In this document: positions 1 to 8,252 of the stretch, one piece after another
How the letters are laid out: each line of letters opens with the position of its first letter
Position numbering within the stretch: the first letter of the stretch is position 1
Virus record (IMG/VR): IMGVR_UViG_3300036715_001865
Span: 1 to 64,000 of that record
Length of the DNA: 64,000 nt
Direction: 5' to 3' (one strand)
Source: a virus
Notes under the pieces: model-generated
Seen by the model: only the letters and a program-made list of their open reading frames with translations
What the model was told of the DNA's origin: nothing
Database searches by the model: none
Translations under genes and position numbers: made by a program

Positions 1-120
1 TCAATAACTGGTTCAATAACTGGTTCAATAACTGGTTCAATAACTGGTTCAATAACTGGTTCAATAACTGGTTCAATAACTGGTTCAATAACTGGTTCAA
101 TAACTGGTTCAATAACTGGT
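1..120. repeat. Perfect 12-bp tandem array, 10 copies in view
   Basis: Ten head-to-tail copies of TCAATAACTGGT fill the first 120 bases and run off the window edge, so the true copy number is unknown. Read on the minus strand in the frame of the overlapping membrane-protein gene, each copy encodes Pro-Val-Ile-Glu. The copies are identical at the DNA level, which implies recent expansion or ongoing slippage. Confidence 0.97.
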
Positions 121-809
121 TCAATAAGAACTTGCCTCTTTTTAATTGCAACATTCACTGCAATAGTTAAGGCAACAGCCATAGGGTCAAACACCAAAAT
201 AATTAAGTATATGAGATATTTGATTGCATCGTCTGATTCCATCCCAACTGCTTTTGCAATATAGGTGATAGGCCCCACATGAGACTCAGTTTGAAGAACA
301 GATGATTTTATCTCTAAAATTTCAGCATCCAATTTACTTATTCTACTGGTTACTGTGGTTTGTTCCTCATTAAACCCACTCATCAGCTTCAACCTACCCT
401 TTGAAAAATCTGGCGGAAGATTAGCAATTTGGTTGTCAATTTGTTGTTTCCTGAGGATTATTCTATCCTTTTCTGTTTCCAACAATGCAACTTTTTGTTG
501 TAATTGTTTTAGTGGAAGTGTATCGGTTTGGTATCCTAAGCTCAAATATCCAAATATACCCATTGAGGTTAAACACATCAATGCTAATACCCCTATAATT
601 AGATAAGTTTTTAAAATCCATTGTGTTTCTGACCAAAACCGATATAAGTAAGAGGCCGCAACCAACTTACCTAGTTCGAGGGCACTACCCATCAACACAA
701 CAGACCAAAACGTCCCATGAAAAGTAGTAGCCAGTCCATACACACTAAAATACCCAGCAGCCCCTGCAATACTAACTGCCGCAATCATTAGCCATGCAAT
801 AAATAACAA
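1..809 (-). CDS. Multi-pass membrane protein with coiled coil and (PVIE)n tail (partial, 3' end outside window)
   Basis: I translated this by hand because the gene runs off the left edge. It opens with TTG at 809, 7 nt after a GGAG; an ATG lies in frame at 788. The N-terminus has two hydrophobic stretches (about residues 1-35 and 65-90). A charged, coiled-coil-like stretch rich in Q, K and L follows (about 95-175), then a further hydrophobic stretch (LIYLIILVF, about 205-225). A basic segment (IKKRQ) then leads into perfect Pro-Val-Ile-Glu repeats. It follows the GroES-like gene with almost no gap and is probably in the same operon. Similar membrane proteins with proline/acid repeat tails occur in aquatic T4-like phages; the function is unknown. 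The extended PVIE tail would lie on one face of the membrane. Confidence 0.75.
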   Translation of the reverse strand, partial: MLFIAWLMIAAVSIAGAAGYFSVYGLATTFHGTFWSVVLMGSALELGKLVAASYLYRFWSETQWILKTYLIIGVLALMCLTSMGIFGYLSLGYQTDTLPLKQLQQKVALLETEKDRIILRKQQIDNQIANLPPDFSKGRLKLMSGFNEEQTTVTSRISKLDAEILEIKSSVLQTESHVGPITYIAKAVGMESDDAIKYLIYLIILVFDPMAVALTIAVNVAIKKRQVLIEPVIEPVIEPVIEPVIEPVIEPVIEPVIEPVIEPVIEPVI

Positions 810-811
810 GG

Positions 812-1129
812 TTATACTCCTACTGCATCTCTATAGGCCAATACTTGATTTTCATCAGTTCTCCAGTATGTGGCTCCACCAAATCGGACACCAATCGTCC
901 ACTTGAGATTCTCGATAAGTATTTCTGTTATTCCACTGGATAATTCCTGTGAGCAATCGGGACCTAAGCTTACAATTTTTCCCCACCGAGAGGTTTTGAT
1001 GCTGGTATCAAAACCACTCATCAGTTCGATACCACCCAATGATTGTCCTTCACGAAATTCCCCTCGGGAATTTACTTCTTCAACGAATTGAAATAAAATA
1101 TGATTCTGTATGGCATTAGGATGCTTCAT
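812..1129 (-). CDS. GroES-like co-chaperonin candidate (T4 gp31-type role)
   Basis: 105 residues from ATG 1129, preceded by AAAGGA at good spacing; a longer in-frame ORF exists but lacks a better ribosome site. The pattern fits a GroES fold: an early strand (ILFQFVEEV), a loop that could be the GroEL-binding mobile loop (about residues 20-45, including GGIELMSG), the segment WGKIVSLGPD resembling GroES GxVVAVGxG, and a final strand (DENQVLAYRD) like the GroES C-terminus. T4-like phages need a co-chaperonin (gp31) to fold the major capsid protein. The assignment rests on pattern only; the mobile loop is not a clean match. It overlaps the upstream 96-residue gene by 14 nt. Confidence 0.45.
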   Translation of the reverse strand: MKHPNAIQNHILFQFVEEVNSRGEFREGQSLGGIELMSGFDTSIKTSRWGKIVSLGPDCSQELSSGITEILIENLKWTIGVRFGGATYWRTDENQVLAYRDAVGV

Positions 1130-1406
1130 TGCTTTTCCTTTTGGGTTTAATTGAGGCGGTCTCAACTTCAGGAGGTAAATCTGTTGGCGGAACAATCGTT
1201 TCTCCAACATCCAATGGTGCTACATTTACTTCGGCTTCTACCTGTTTAATTTGTCTCGCTAACCGTCTTCTTGATTTTTGATCAATAAAATCTTCTCGAG
1301 CTTTTACTGTTACAGCTTTGGGAGCATTAGCAATTTGTTCCTTGATTTTCATCAAATCAAAATCTACTATAACCCCTCTTGCGCTCTTAACTCCTTTTTC
1401 TGCCAT
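1116..1406 (-). CDS. Hypothetical small basic protein
   Basis: 96 residues. The start at 1406 follows a GGAGAATAAGC ribosome site. The N-terminal half is compact and charged (GVIVDFDLMKIKEQ, then a basic AREDFIDQKSRRRLARQ helix). The C-terminal third is proline- and glutamate-rich and probably disordered. No cysteines, membrane segments or known motif are visible. It sits between the DnaE-like fragment and the GroES-like gene, all tightly packed, so co-expression in the replication-side operon is likely. I do not recognise a function. Confidence 0.7.
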   Translation of the reverse strand: MAEKGVKSARGVIVDFDLMKIKEQIANAPKAVTVKAREDFIDQKSRRRLARQIKQVEAEVNVAPLDVGETIVPPTDLPPEVETASIKPKRKSNEAS

Positions 1407-1417
1407 GCTTATTCTCC

Positions 1418-1987
1418 TTAATTATGCAAAAAATCGTTGATGTCTAGTTCATATTTAAAACTGTCTACATCATGTGCTCCAATTACATACAATACGTAAC
1501 TAGACACACTACTACCTCGTCCTACCCCCCACACTTCATTGGACAATGATAATGTATTTATAACGTAAATAATGGTCCGTAATACTTCCACGAGACCCTT
1601 CTGGTAATATATAGATAATTCTGTGGCTAATCTTAATTCTCGTTGATTAATTTGATCATCAGTATAATCAATACACATATCAGCATGTAAAGTAGCCACA
1701 TACTCAGCTACATCCAAATGTTGGTAATTTCCTGGCAAATTCCACTCATAATTTAGGACTCCACAATCAATTTTTTGCTGTATTTGCTGATTGTCATCCG
1801 CCAGTTTATTGTATTCGATAATATCAGGAGTAATGTAATCAACCCAATCCACACGAATGTTTTTAATCAATAGTGGTATAATAGTACCAGGATCATATGA
1901 TGATTTACCATCATACCACAATTTTCTATTGGATAATTGAGTATTATTCAAAGGCTGAATTGTAACCACCAGTTGATGTGTCCACAT
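1418..1987 (-). CDS. DNA polymerase III alpha (DnaE)-like fragment protein
   Basis: 189 residues. The C-terminal 80 residues follow the DnaE pattern closely: a RLATEL helix, a hydrophobic helix (VEVLRTIIYVI), the signature GVGRGSSVSSYVLYVIG (like DnaE GPGRGSxxGSLVAY), then DVDSFKYELDINDFLHN (like the DnaE L..ERFLN segment). The ORF stops there, just before the place where DnaE carries its catalytic aspartates, and there is no PHP domain. A polymerase activity is therefore unlikely. It may bind nucleotide or DNA, or act as an accessory factor. The start is uncertain: ATG 1987 lies inside the previous gene with a weak ribosome site, and a TTG near 1951 at the end of that gene is an alternative. 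Confidence 0.65.
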   Translation of the reverse strand: MWTHQLVVTIQPLNNTQLSNRKLWYDGKSSYDPGTIIPLLIKNIRVDWVDYITPDIIEYNKLADDNQQIQQKIDCGVLNYEWNLPGNYQHLDVAEYVATLHADMCIDYTDDQINQRELRLATELSIYYQKGLVEVLRTIIYVINTLSLSNEVWGVGRGSSVSSYVLYVIGAHDVDSFKYELDINDFLHN

Positions 1988-2321
1988 TTGGGGTTCTTAC
2001 AGGTGCTGTTGGGTTATCAGCATTAGCAAACAGTGCTGCATTATGTGCTGGTTGAACTGGTTGGACCATACTTAACCCTGATGCTGCATGAGAGACTGGT
2101 ATTGTTGGGTCTCTGTATATGGGCTCAGGTGGAATAGTTGTAACAGGGGATGCCACAATAGGTTGAGCTACTGGTTGTACCTGTGGTGTATCCATCACAC
2201 TATCGATTTTATTTCTTATGATTGCCCACTGGCGATCATCTGGCACCCAGTTTGATGGCTGCATTTCTTCCACACCAGCTAACCACATTCTAAATTCGCG
2301 TATTGTTATTTCTTGTTCCAT
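1944..2321 (-). CDS. Hypothetical protein with conserved REFxxWLxGxEE N-terminus
   Basis: 125 residues from ATG 2321 with a clean AGGAG ribosome site. The first 45 residues form a small helical domain (TIREFRMWLAGVEEM, then DDRQWAIIRNKID). The pattern recurs in hypothetical proteins of aquatic T4-like phages. The remainder is low-complexity, rich in P, V, Q, A and T, and probably disordered. The last 14 codons overlap the start of the DnaE-like ORF. No function can be given. The position between UvsW and the DnaE-like fragment suggests expression with the replication genes. Confidence 0.75.
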   Translation of the reverse strand: MEQEITIREFRMWLAGVEEMQPSNWVPDDRQWAIIRNKIDSVMDTPQVQPVAQPIVASPVTTIPPEPIYRDPTIPVSHAASGLSMVQPVQPAHNAALFANADNPTAPVRTPNVDTSTGGYNSAFE

Positions 2322-2366
2322 GTATATCTCCTATAATTAAATGGAATTGGTCAGTGGGACTATATT

Positions 2367-2858
2367 TTATGGCCCTACTAAGTCACCGACTGTTTTATTC
2401 TTTAAATACTTATTGAAACTATCTGACGGGGATAAATTAATCCATTCGTCACTTGATATTGGGTGGCACAACATTTGGTGCTTATTTAAAGAAGGACTCA
2501 CGTTCTTGTGCTCAACAAAGTAATTGGTAACAATGATTTTACCAGGAGTTGGATAAGATTTATTTGGTCCATATACCAACGCTGTAAACTCACGTCCAGC
2601 TGTTTCTGACAGTTCAACCACATCCAATTGGGTAGTATCACTGTCATATACCAACACATTCCACCCAGCTGGAACATTAAATGTGAATCCATTAATTTGT
2701 ATTTGCATTGTTGGACATATAATCTCTTCTAACATCACAAGTGGGGCTAAAGTGAAATCTTCCTGATTTAGGTCCAACACCCAAAAATACTCAGTGGGTG
2801 TTGGACCATGAATACTTTCAATTATAATTGGCTCATCGTGTTCGTCTAAAATTAACAT
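2367..2858 (-). CDS. Hypothetical protein, compact beta-rich
   Basis: 163 residues. The ATG at 2858 overlaps the uvsW stop (ATGTTAA), a classic translational-coupling overlap. The sequence is beta-rich, with an aromatic/acidic opening (ILDEHDEPIII), a central motif (PAGWNVLVYDSDTTQLDVVE) and AGREFTALVYGP. It has two cysteines and no membrane segment. Similar proteins occur in T4-like phages of aquatic bacteria, but I cannot attach a function. Coupling to UvsW suggests a role in late recombination/replication or simple operon hitch-hiking. Confidence 0.75.
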   Translation of the reverse strand: MLILDEHDEPIIIESIHGPTPTEYFWVLDLNQEDFTLAPLVMLEEIICPTMQIQINGFTFNVPAGWNVLVYDSDTTQLDVVELSETAGREFTALVYGPNKSYPTPGKIIVTNYFVEHKNVSPSLNKHQMLCHPISSDEWINLSPSDSFNKYLKNKTVGDLVGP

Positions 2859-4375
2859 ATTAAATCCTTTTTGTAGTCATAATCAACTATTTGTTTTGTG
2901 TGGGGATACTTAGCCTCTTTATAAAAAGAAAGTCTATGTGTTAAATGTTTTTGTCCATACTTTAAATCGCTACAAATATCAGTATAGGTAACGTGAGTTT
3001 TATCCTCAAACCTCCGTAAACCTCTACCAATACCTTGTATTACTCTTATAAACGACTTCCCTATATCCACAGATACCAAATTAAAAATCCTATTGATACT
3101 TAACCCTGTTCCAACAATGTGTACTGTGGCAATCACAATTAGGTCATCTCTAGTTTTAAATAAATCATATATCGCTTTCCGTTTATTTGGATCTTTTACG
3201 TCTTGGCCATTTACAAATATAGCACCTGGAATTTTTTCTGCAATTCGTCTTCCTAGTGATATACTATCCACTAAACATAGCACATTCCCAGTAAGAGCAG
3301 CTTTTTCTTGCAATAAATTAGCTATCCACTCAATTCGCGGTTCTTTTCTGTGTATATACGATTTTTCAGAATCATAATCTGGGAAATATCCGCTTTTAAA
3401 TTGTTTGTATGTTAATTTAGAGGCAGTCCCACAGTCTAACACATATTCACTATATTCTTGTGTAAGGTTCTCTTCCAATTGTAATATATCAATTTGAATA
3501 GTAGATAAAATTTTCTTTTGCATCAATTCATGTGCAGTGATTGTACATCTCACAGGACCTAGAGCCAAGTGGACTGCCATTAAGTCACATTTTTCTTTTG
3601 GCAAAGTTCCAGTTACCCCAAACCTGTGAGGAATAGTTCCTGCATGGTCTGTTAATATTTTACTTAACGCAGGGCCCTTAGCTCCATGACACTCATCCAC
3701 AATTACAATTTGAAAAGTACTAACTAACAATGGGTTATTTTTTAATGCTTGCCAGGTAGATACAATATGTTGGTGGTTTAAATTTTTATTTTTTCCACTA
3801 TATTCTCCAGTATCTAATTCACAATTTATATAATCTGCTTTTGTTTGTTTAATAAGATCCTGTGACGGAACAATTGTTAATGTTCTAAGTCCGAGGTTAC
3901 CATACACATAACATATCGCTGCAGTGATAAGCGTCTTACCCGCTGAAGTACTTGCTAAAATAATACCATTACCATCGTCCAATACAGAATTGACTGCATC
4001 TACCTGATGCTCTCTCAGCTCAATAGGTTCCCCTGTATCCAAATGAATAATGTTACTAAAAATATCTTTATCAATACGTTCTGGATAAAATGCTTTTGTA
4101 ACACGCAAATCTTCCAACTCGAGAGCATACCCAAAATTCTTCAAATCAATCAATATTTGATCAATTAAAAACAAATAAGTCTTCCCATCTTTACCAAAAA
4201 ATTTTATTTTACCGTCCCACCGTCCTAGTTTATATAACGGGTTGAAAAAATAATTATCAGTAAGGATGGCAAATTTATCTATAAAATGGTTGAGGTGAGT
4301 ACCGTGGAGACCCACCACCATGATATTCACTTCATCCACAATTTTTATTTTTGCTACTTTTTTTGACATATCCAT
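2852..4375 (-). CDS. uvsW: UvsW-type SF2 helicase (recombination and origin R-loop clearance)
   Basis: 507 residues, close to T4 UvsW length. Visible SF2 motifs: the N-terminal UvsW-type substrate domain (about 1-110); Walker A ASTSAGKT (about 135-142); motif II VDECHG (about 227-232); motif III VTGT; and motif VI QGIGRGLRR (about 465). In T4 UvsW unwinds R-loops and branched DNA, switching origin-dependent to recombination-dependent replication. It starts 6 nt after the uvsY stop, matching the T4 uvsY-uvsW order. Two in-frame ATGs (4375 and 4369) are possible starts; neither has a strong ribosome site, fitting coupling to uvsY. Confidence 0.95.
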   Translation of the reverse strand: MDMSKKVAKIKIVDEVNIMVVGLHGTHLNHFIDKFAILTDNYFFNPLYKLGRWDGKIKFFGKDGKTYLFLIDQILIDLKNFGYALELEDLRVTKAFYPERIDKDIFSNIIHLDTGEPIELREHQVDAVNSVLDDGNGIILASTSAGKTLITAAICYVYGNLGLRTLTIVPSQDLIKQTKADYINCELDTGEYSGKNKNLNHQHIVSTWQALKNNPLLVSTFQIVIVDECHGAKGPALSKILTDHAGTIPHRFGVTGTLPKEKCDLMAVHLALGPVRCTITAHELMQKKILSTIQIDILQLEENLTQEYSEYVLDCGTASKLTYKQFKSGYFPDYDSEKSYIHRKEPRIEWIANLLQEKAALTGNVLCLVDSISLGRRIAEKIPGAIFVNGQDVKDPNKRKAIYDLFKTRDDLIVIATVHIVGTGLSINRIFNLVSVDIGKSFIRVIQGIGRGLRRFEDKTHVTYTDICSDLKYGQKHLTHRLSFYKEAKYPHTKQIVDYDYKKDLIC

Positions 4376-4380
4376 GTGTA

Positions 4381-4839
4381 TTATAAAGAGTCCTTGTGTA
4401 TATCGTTAATTTTGGCTGCTGTGATATCCCGTAACGCAAAACCTCTACGGTTAAACGCATCTAGTACACTTTTGTATTTCTCAGCAAGTTCTTGTACTTC
4501 AAGTGATAGTACATGCATATCGACAAAATCATCTTCCCTATCAATATACTTATCCACAACTCGCTCTCCCAATTGTCTACTATAATTTTCAGTATATTTG
4601 ACAAACAAAGACCCTCTAATCCGTTTGGTTTGCATGTCAATATACTTTATGATAATACCAAGCTCGGCAGCTCGTTCCCCATAATATGCAGCCCATGTCG
4701 CCTGTTCTTTAAGTGCCTGCTCCAATGTTTTACCGGATATCGACAATTTTTCCGCAAAATCACTTAAATCATCTTCGTATTGTGTGATTAATTGTGGGAG
4801 TTTGCTGAAATTATTACCTAATTTATCAATTATACTCAT
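4381..4839 (-). CDS. uvsY: UvsY-type recombination mediator
   Basis: 152 residues, similar to T4 UvsY (137). The diagnostic part is the C-terminal helix, KSVLDAFNRRGFALRDI, which matches the T4 UvsY ending pattern LDAIKSRGFAIKHI. The rest is helical and charged. UvsY loads UvsX onto gp32-coated single-stranded DNA as a hexamer. The ATG overlaps the stop of a 26-codon ORF upstream (ATGA), so translation is coupled. Neighbours uvsX (two genes upstream) and uvsW (immediately downstream) strongly support the call. Confidence 0.9.
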   Translation of the reverse strand: MSIIDKLGNNFSKLPQLITQYEDDLSDFAEKLSISGKTLEQALKEQATWAAYYGERAAELGIIIKYIDMQTKRIRGSLFVKYTENYSRQLGERVVDKYIDREDDFVDMHVLSLEVQELAEKYKSVLDAFNRRGFALRDITAAKINDIHKDSL

Positions 4840-4916
4840 TGGTGTACACCACTTGTTCCACCATTATGGAGAACTAATCTTTCCAATTGTTCTTTAGTTA
4901 ATTGTGATGTTTTCAT
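4836..4916 (-). CDS. 26-residue ORF coupled at both ends between the nucleotidyltransferase and uvsY
   Basis: A small ORF encoding MKTSQLTKEQLERLVLHNGG followed by six residues. Its ATG overlaps the stop of the upstream gene as ATGA, and its own stop overlaps the uvsY start as ATGA. Two perfect four-base stop/start overlaps are hard to explain unless it is translated. The first 16 residues would form one amphipathic helix. T4 also has tiny ORFs beside uvsY. It could be a micro-protein partner or a translational relay that sets UvsY dosage. Confidence 0.7.
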   Translation of the reverse strand: MKTSQLTKEQLERLVLHNGGTSGVHQ

Positions 4917-5974
4917 TTCCACACAATCTCCTGTACTTCCATAATCAAACGTGCTATACGTTGTATATCTGGTGTTTTTGGTAGTGTTGTTTGTTTATAC
5001 AACACATTTTTAATTCGGTTGTCCATATCTTCAGCATATTCCAACAATTCTTCATATGTCCACTTACCGTTGCGAATGTCTAATAATTCAGCAGCATCAG
5101 GTCGTTTAACACGATACTCCCCTACTGTTAACACTTCTTCACCAATTCTCATCAAACGAACTAAATGCATTGCATGTTTTGAATCGTATCCAAACTTTTC
5201 TTCGAGTTCATTCCTGGCAACATTTCTGTTTTGTTTCCATGTCCAATAGTTTGACCAATAATCCTTAGCAGTATTATACTCACTTTTGTTGAATTTAATA
5301 ATGAATAAAGGTGTGCCTAAATTGTCACTATTTCCATCGTAGGTGGTATTTAAGTTACCAGTATCCAAATTGAATGTGCCAGCTCCACCATTTGCGTCAG
5401 GATATACTCCATACGTATCACCAGAAAATGGAATTAATCGATATCCTGTTTGATAATCATACAAATCAATTTTAAATATTTTTTCGGGTGTAAAATTGTG
5501 TACCAATGAGATGAATTTGCATTGTTCTGGTGCTTTTACTGGTTGTGGGTTATTAATCCATTTGTGGTGCCCTTTCACACGTTTGAGTTGAGCATAAGCA
5601 TACCCCGTTGTCGTAAAGGCAATTTTTGCACTTAAAAACAGATGTGAATTTGCGCGAAAGTGCTCATACGCAGGTGAAGCAAATACAATATCTGATTTAT
5701 CCACAAACAAACTTTCTAATATGTTTGGGTTACAATCAGCAGCCAATTTGCAAAATTGGCTCAGTTCATATATTGTGGTATCTTCTTCTGTGGTATCTTT
5801 GCACTCGTCTACCCGAAAAAATGGTGTACGAATATTAATTGGGTCAGCTACAAAGATGCCCCGATAATCAACATCAGATGTTGGTAAGTTTGTGCCATAT
5901 GCAATTGAACCTGCATAGTGTTTGACAATTAAATTGTCTTTAATTAGTTCAGATGCTTGTTTAACTTTCGTCAT
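4913..5974 (-). CDS. Nucleotidyltransferase of RlaP type
   Basis: 353 residues from ATG 5974 with GGAGAAAAA before it. The N-terminus has the nucleotidyltransferase (pol-beta superfamily) signature GSIAYGTNLPTSDVDYRG (residues 22-39), with the metal-binding pair D34 and D36. A long helical region follows (KHAMHLVRLMRIGEEVL) that resembles the HEPN-like helical part of RlaP family proteins. RlaP-type proteins are predicted RNA-repair nucleotidyltransferases, often near RNA ligases, and T4-like phages commonly carry one. It lies between uvsX and uvsY after a terminator, so it starts its own segment. The substrate is unknown. Confidence 0.8.
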   Translation of the reverse strand: MTKVKQASELIKDNLIVKHYAGSIAYGTNLPTSDVDYRGIFVADPINIRTPFFRVDECKDTTEEDTTIYELSQFCKLAADCNPNILESLFVDKSDIVFASPAYEHFRANSHLFLSAKIAFTTTGYAYAQLKRVKGHHKWINNPQPVKAPEQCKFISLVHNFTPEKIFKIDLYDYQTGYRLIPFSGDTYGVYPDANGGAGTFNLDTGNLNTTYDGNSDNLGTPLFIIKFNKSEYNTAKDYWSNYWTWKQNRNVARNELEEKFGYDSKHAMHLVRLMRIGEEVLTVGEYRVKRPDAAELLDIRNGKWTYEELLEYAEDMDNRIKNVLYKQTTLPKTPDIQRIARLIMEVQEIVWK

Positions 5975-5985
5975 TTTTTCTCCAT

Positions 5986-6018
5986 AAAAAAAGGTATAAC
6001 ATTGAACATATTATACCT
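5986..6018 (-). terminator. Intrinsic terminator after uvsX
   Basis: On the minus strand AGGTATAA pairs perfectly with TTATACCT across an 11-nt loop and is followed by seven T residues. It ends the uvsX transcript just before the ribosome site of the nucleotidyltransferase gene. Confidence 0.8.
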
Positions 6019-6054
6019 CTAATCTCATCAAATATCAACTATTAATAAGTTGAA

Positions 6055-7182
6055 CTATGTTGTGGTAGCTTTCTCTTGTCTTTTTGCTTGTGCCGACAAC
6101 CCTTCTTCTGAAAAATCTTCTTCAACGTCAACAAAGTCACCCGATAACCGAGTGTCTGAATGTTGTTCACACAATTTCAGAATTTTGTCAGCATGTTGGT
6201 CAATATTCTTTGCGTACCATTTGTCATCTTCACCAACAATTTGGTTCCAAGCTCCTTTACTTTCAACAACCCCTAATTCTTTAGCCGCATCTAACAACCC
6301 TGAATATGGATTCATACCAGACTCATACGGTACTTCAATGGTTACTACAGAAAATGGAGCTGTAAACCTGGTTTTATATCCTTCACATTTCATTCTAATA
6401 CCAGCATATGATTGTGGCTTTCCACTTTCATCTTTTAGTTTTAGTTTTGAAAGTAATACAATTTGTGATGCTGCATATTTAACTGCATCACTAACAATCC
6501 AAACACCTTCACCATTAGTAACATCTTGGTTTTTATATACTTGTGAAGTACACACCAATGTTACATTTAATTTTTTGATATCTTGAACAAACGTTCTCAA
6601 CATCGCTTTTAATTGTTTGTTTCGTTGTCCTTGGTCACCCTTGGCATCACCTTTATCATAGTGTCCCAATTCCGTTTCAGTCATTAACATATCCAAACTA
6701 TCAATGAGAATAAAAACTTCAGGTGCATCTTCTGCTTCACCCATCTGTTTTTTGTACCCTTTTAAGAATGAAGAAACAACGTTAATAACTTGGGGAATAG
6801 TGGTAACTTCAACGTATTTGTAGCCATTGGTTACATCAACTCCAATTTTCGTCATAAAATCGTCATCCAATGCATTTTCACTGTCGATTACGAGAATATA
6901 TGCCCCTGATTGTTGTGCTGATTTAACTAGGTTGGCAGCAAGGAAACTTTTACCTGCTCCAGATGCTCCTGCTAAGTCAGTGACTCTACCTTGTGGTATT
7001 CCCCTAAAATAACTACCTGATATGATTCGATTTAAAACATAATTACCAGTAGAATACCAGTACCTTGGTGGTAACGAAGATGTTCCAATCCCAACCATTT
7101 TAGATAATTCTTTATCAAACTCTTTTAAGAACCCTAAATCAAGTGGTTTTTTACGGGTGTCCAATATGTCTGTTTTTTGCAT
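6055..7182 (-). CDS. uvsX: UvsX, RecA-family strand-exchange recombinase
   Basis: 375 residues (T4 UvsX 391). Walker A GASGAGKS (residues 72-79) and Walker B FILIDSLD (about 155-162) are intact. The N-terminus (FLKEFDKELSKMVG) is the UvsX-type oligomerisation segment, and the C-terminus is acidic. UvsX forms filaments on single-stranded DNA after UvsY-mediated displacement of gp32 and drives recombination-dependent replication and repair. The start at 7182 has GGGAGAG upstream. It follows gp32 directly, separated by a hairpin, and a terminator closes it. Confidence 0.97.
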   Translation of the reverse strand: MQKTDILDTRKKPLDLGFLKEFDKELSKMVGIGTSSLPPRYWYSTGNYVLNRIISGSYFRGIPQGRVTDLAGASGAGKSFLAANLVKSAQQSGAYILVIDSENALDDDFMTKIGVDVTNGYKYVEVTTIPQVINVVSSFLKGYKKQMGEAEDAPEVFILIDSLDMLMTETELGHYDKGDAKGDQGQRNKQLKAMLRTFVQDIKKLNVTLVCTSQVYKNQDVTNGEGVWIVSDAVKYAASQIVLLSKLKLKDESGKPQSYAGIRMKCEGYKTRFTAPFSVVTIEVPYESGMNPYSGLLDAAKELGVVESKGAWNQIVGEDDKWYAKNIDQHADKILKLCEQHSDTRLSGDFVDVEEDFSEEGLSAQAKRQEKATTT

Positions 7183-7233
7183 GCGAACTCTCCCTGTTCA
7201 TTTGTGATTTTTTGTGTGGTGATATAAGTAACA

Positions 7234-7257
7234 CCCCAACTGTAATTACAGTTGGGG
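7234..7257. terminator. 24-bp perfect palindrome between gp32 and uvsX
   Basis: CCCCAACTGTAA is followed at once by its exact complement. The plus side ends in TTTT and the minus side in TGTTACTT, so it is a weak or partial terminator for gp32 transcripts. It could also stabilise the gp32 mRNA 3' end, allowing high gp32 with lower uvsX expression. Confidence 0.6.
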
Positions 7258-7265
7258 TTTTACTA

Positions 7266-8201
7266 TTACTCAGATGCTGCTTGTTTTCTGCGAGCTCTAA
7301 TGGTTGCTAACATATCTTCAACTTCTGGATTTTCGCCAGAGTCAGATGTGGTAGCTGGAGAGTCGTTCCATGGAGCATCAGCGGTGATTGCAGCTTGAGG
7401 AGCTGCAGGTGCTGGTTTTGTTGAAGTAGATGGAGCATTCCAATTAGACTTTTCGTCTTCATATGTTTCGCCATTCATTTCTGCATCCAACATAGCTTGA
7501 ACTTTATCAACACCAGGGTGTTTAGGTAAAAGTGTAGCAAGATCAACCATACCAGCTTCAGCAACAGCTAATTCAGCATTGGTTAAAGCTCGTACTTTAT
7601 TGGTAAATTTTGTACCAACAGCATAACTAGCATACTTACCTTGTTCAGTTTTCTTAATAACAAAATCACAACCAATAGTGACGTCAGCTGGATGTCCTTC
7701 TAAATCAGGATCCGCCAAGCCTTCTTTGATAATATTAAGAAGTTGATATCCCATTGTTAACACTCTAACTTTGCCTAAGTGAGTTTCCCCAGTTTCAGGA
7801 TCAGCAGGTAGTGGATCTTCAATAATAATAGCCTGAGCTAATGTTTGGCGTTTTTTCCAATATTTCTTTCCGTTAATTTCATCCTTAACTTTGTAATAAG
7901 CCTGAGAAATTTTACAGATTGGACAATCTTCGCCATACATAGACAAACAAGGAATTTTACGCTCTTGCCCATTTATAACCAAGTGATGTTGGACTTTATC
8001 AACCATAAAGTGATGAGGATTTTCCTCATTTAAGTCAGGTAAAAATCGAACAACAACTCGTTGACCCACAGCCATAGACCAGAAAGGGTAATAGTTATTA
8101 ACGTAAGTGGATCCTGTGTTTGCGGTAGCATCAGCTCCAACATTGAGGGTTGCTTTAAGCACGGTTAAAGAAAGTGAACGGGTTTTAAGTGGTGATGTCA
8201 T
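7266..8201 (-). CDS. 32: gp32 single-stranded DNA-binding protein
   Basis: 311 residues (T4 gp32: 301). A basic N-terminus (KTRSLSL) serves cooperative self-association. The core zinc ligands are visible as H72/H73, C85, C93 and C96 (CLSMYGEDCPIC). The C-terminus is a P/A/T linker and acidic tail used in T4 for partner recruitment. It coats replication intermediates and organises UvsX, UvsY and polymerase access. The leader is about 175 nt long, contains hairpins and has a perfect late promoter core, so expression is probably both early/middle and late, as in T4. Confidence 0.97.
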   Translation of the reverse strand: MTSPLKTRSLSLTVLKATLNVGADATANTGSTYVNNYYPFWSMAVGQRVVVRFLPDLNEENPHHFMVDKVQHHLVINGQERKIPCLSMYGEDCPICKISQAYYKVKDEINGKKYWKKRQTLAQAIIIEDPLPADPETGETHLGKVRVLTMGYQLLNIIKEGLADPDLEGHPADVTIGCDFVIKKTEQGKYASYAVGTKFTNKVRALTNAELAVAEAGMVDLATLLPKHPGVDKVQAMLDAEMNGETYEDEKSNWNAPSTSTKPAPAAPQAAITADAPWNDSPATTSDSGENPEVEDMLATIRARRKQAASE

Positions 8202-8252
8202 TGTGTAGTTCCTTATGTATTTGATTAATTTAATTCTTCCATTTTTTAAATA

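Noticed and set aside
1-120. CRISPR-like array
   Set aside because: The 12-bp units are contiguous with no spacers and translate in frame as Pro-Val-Ile-Glu.
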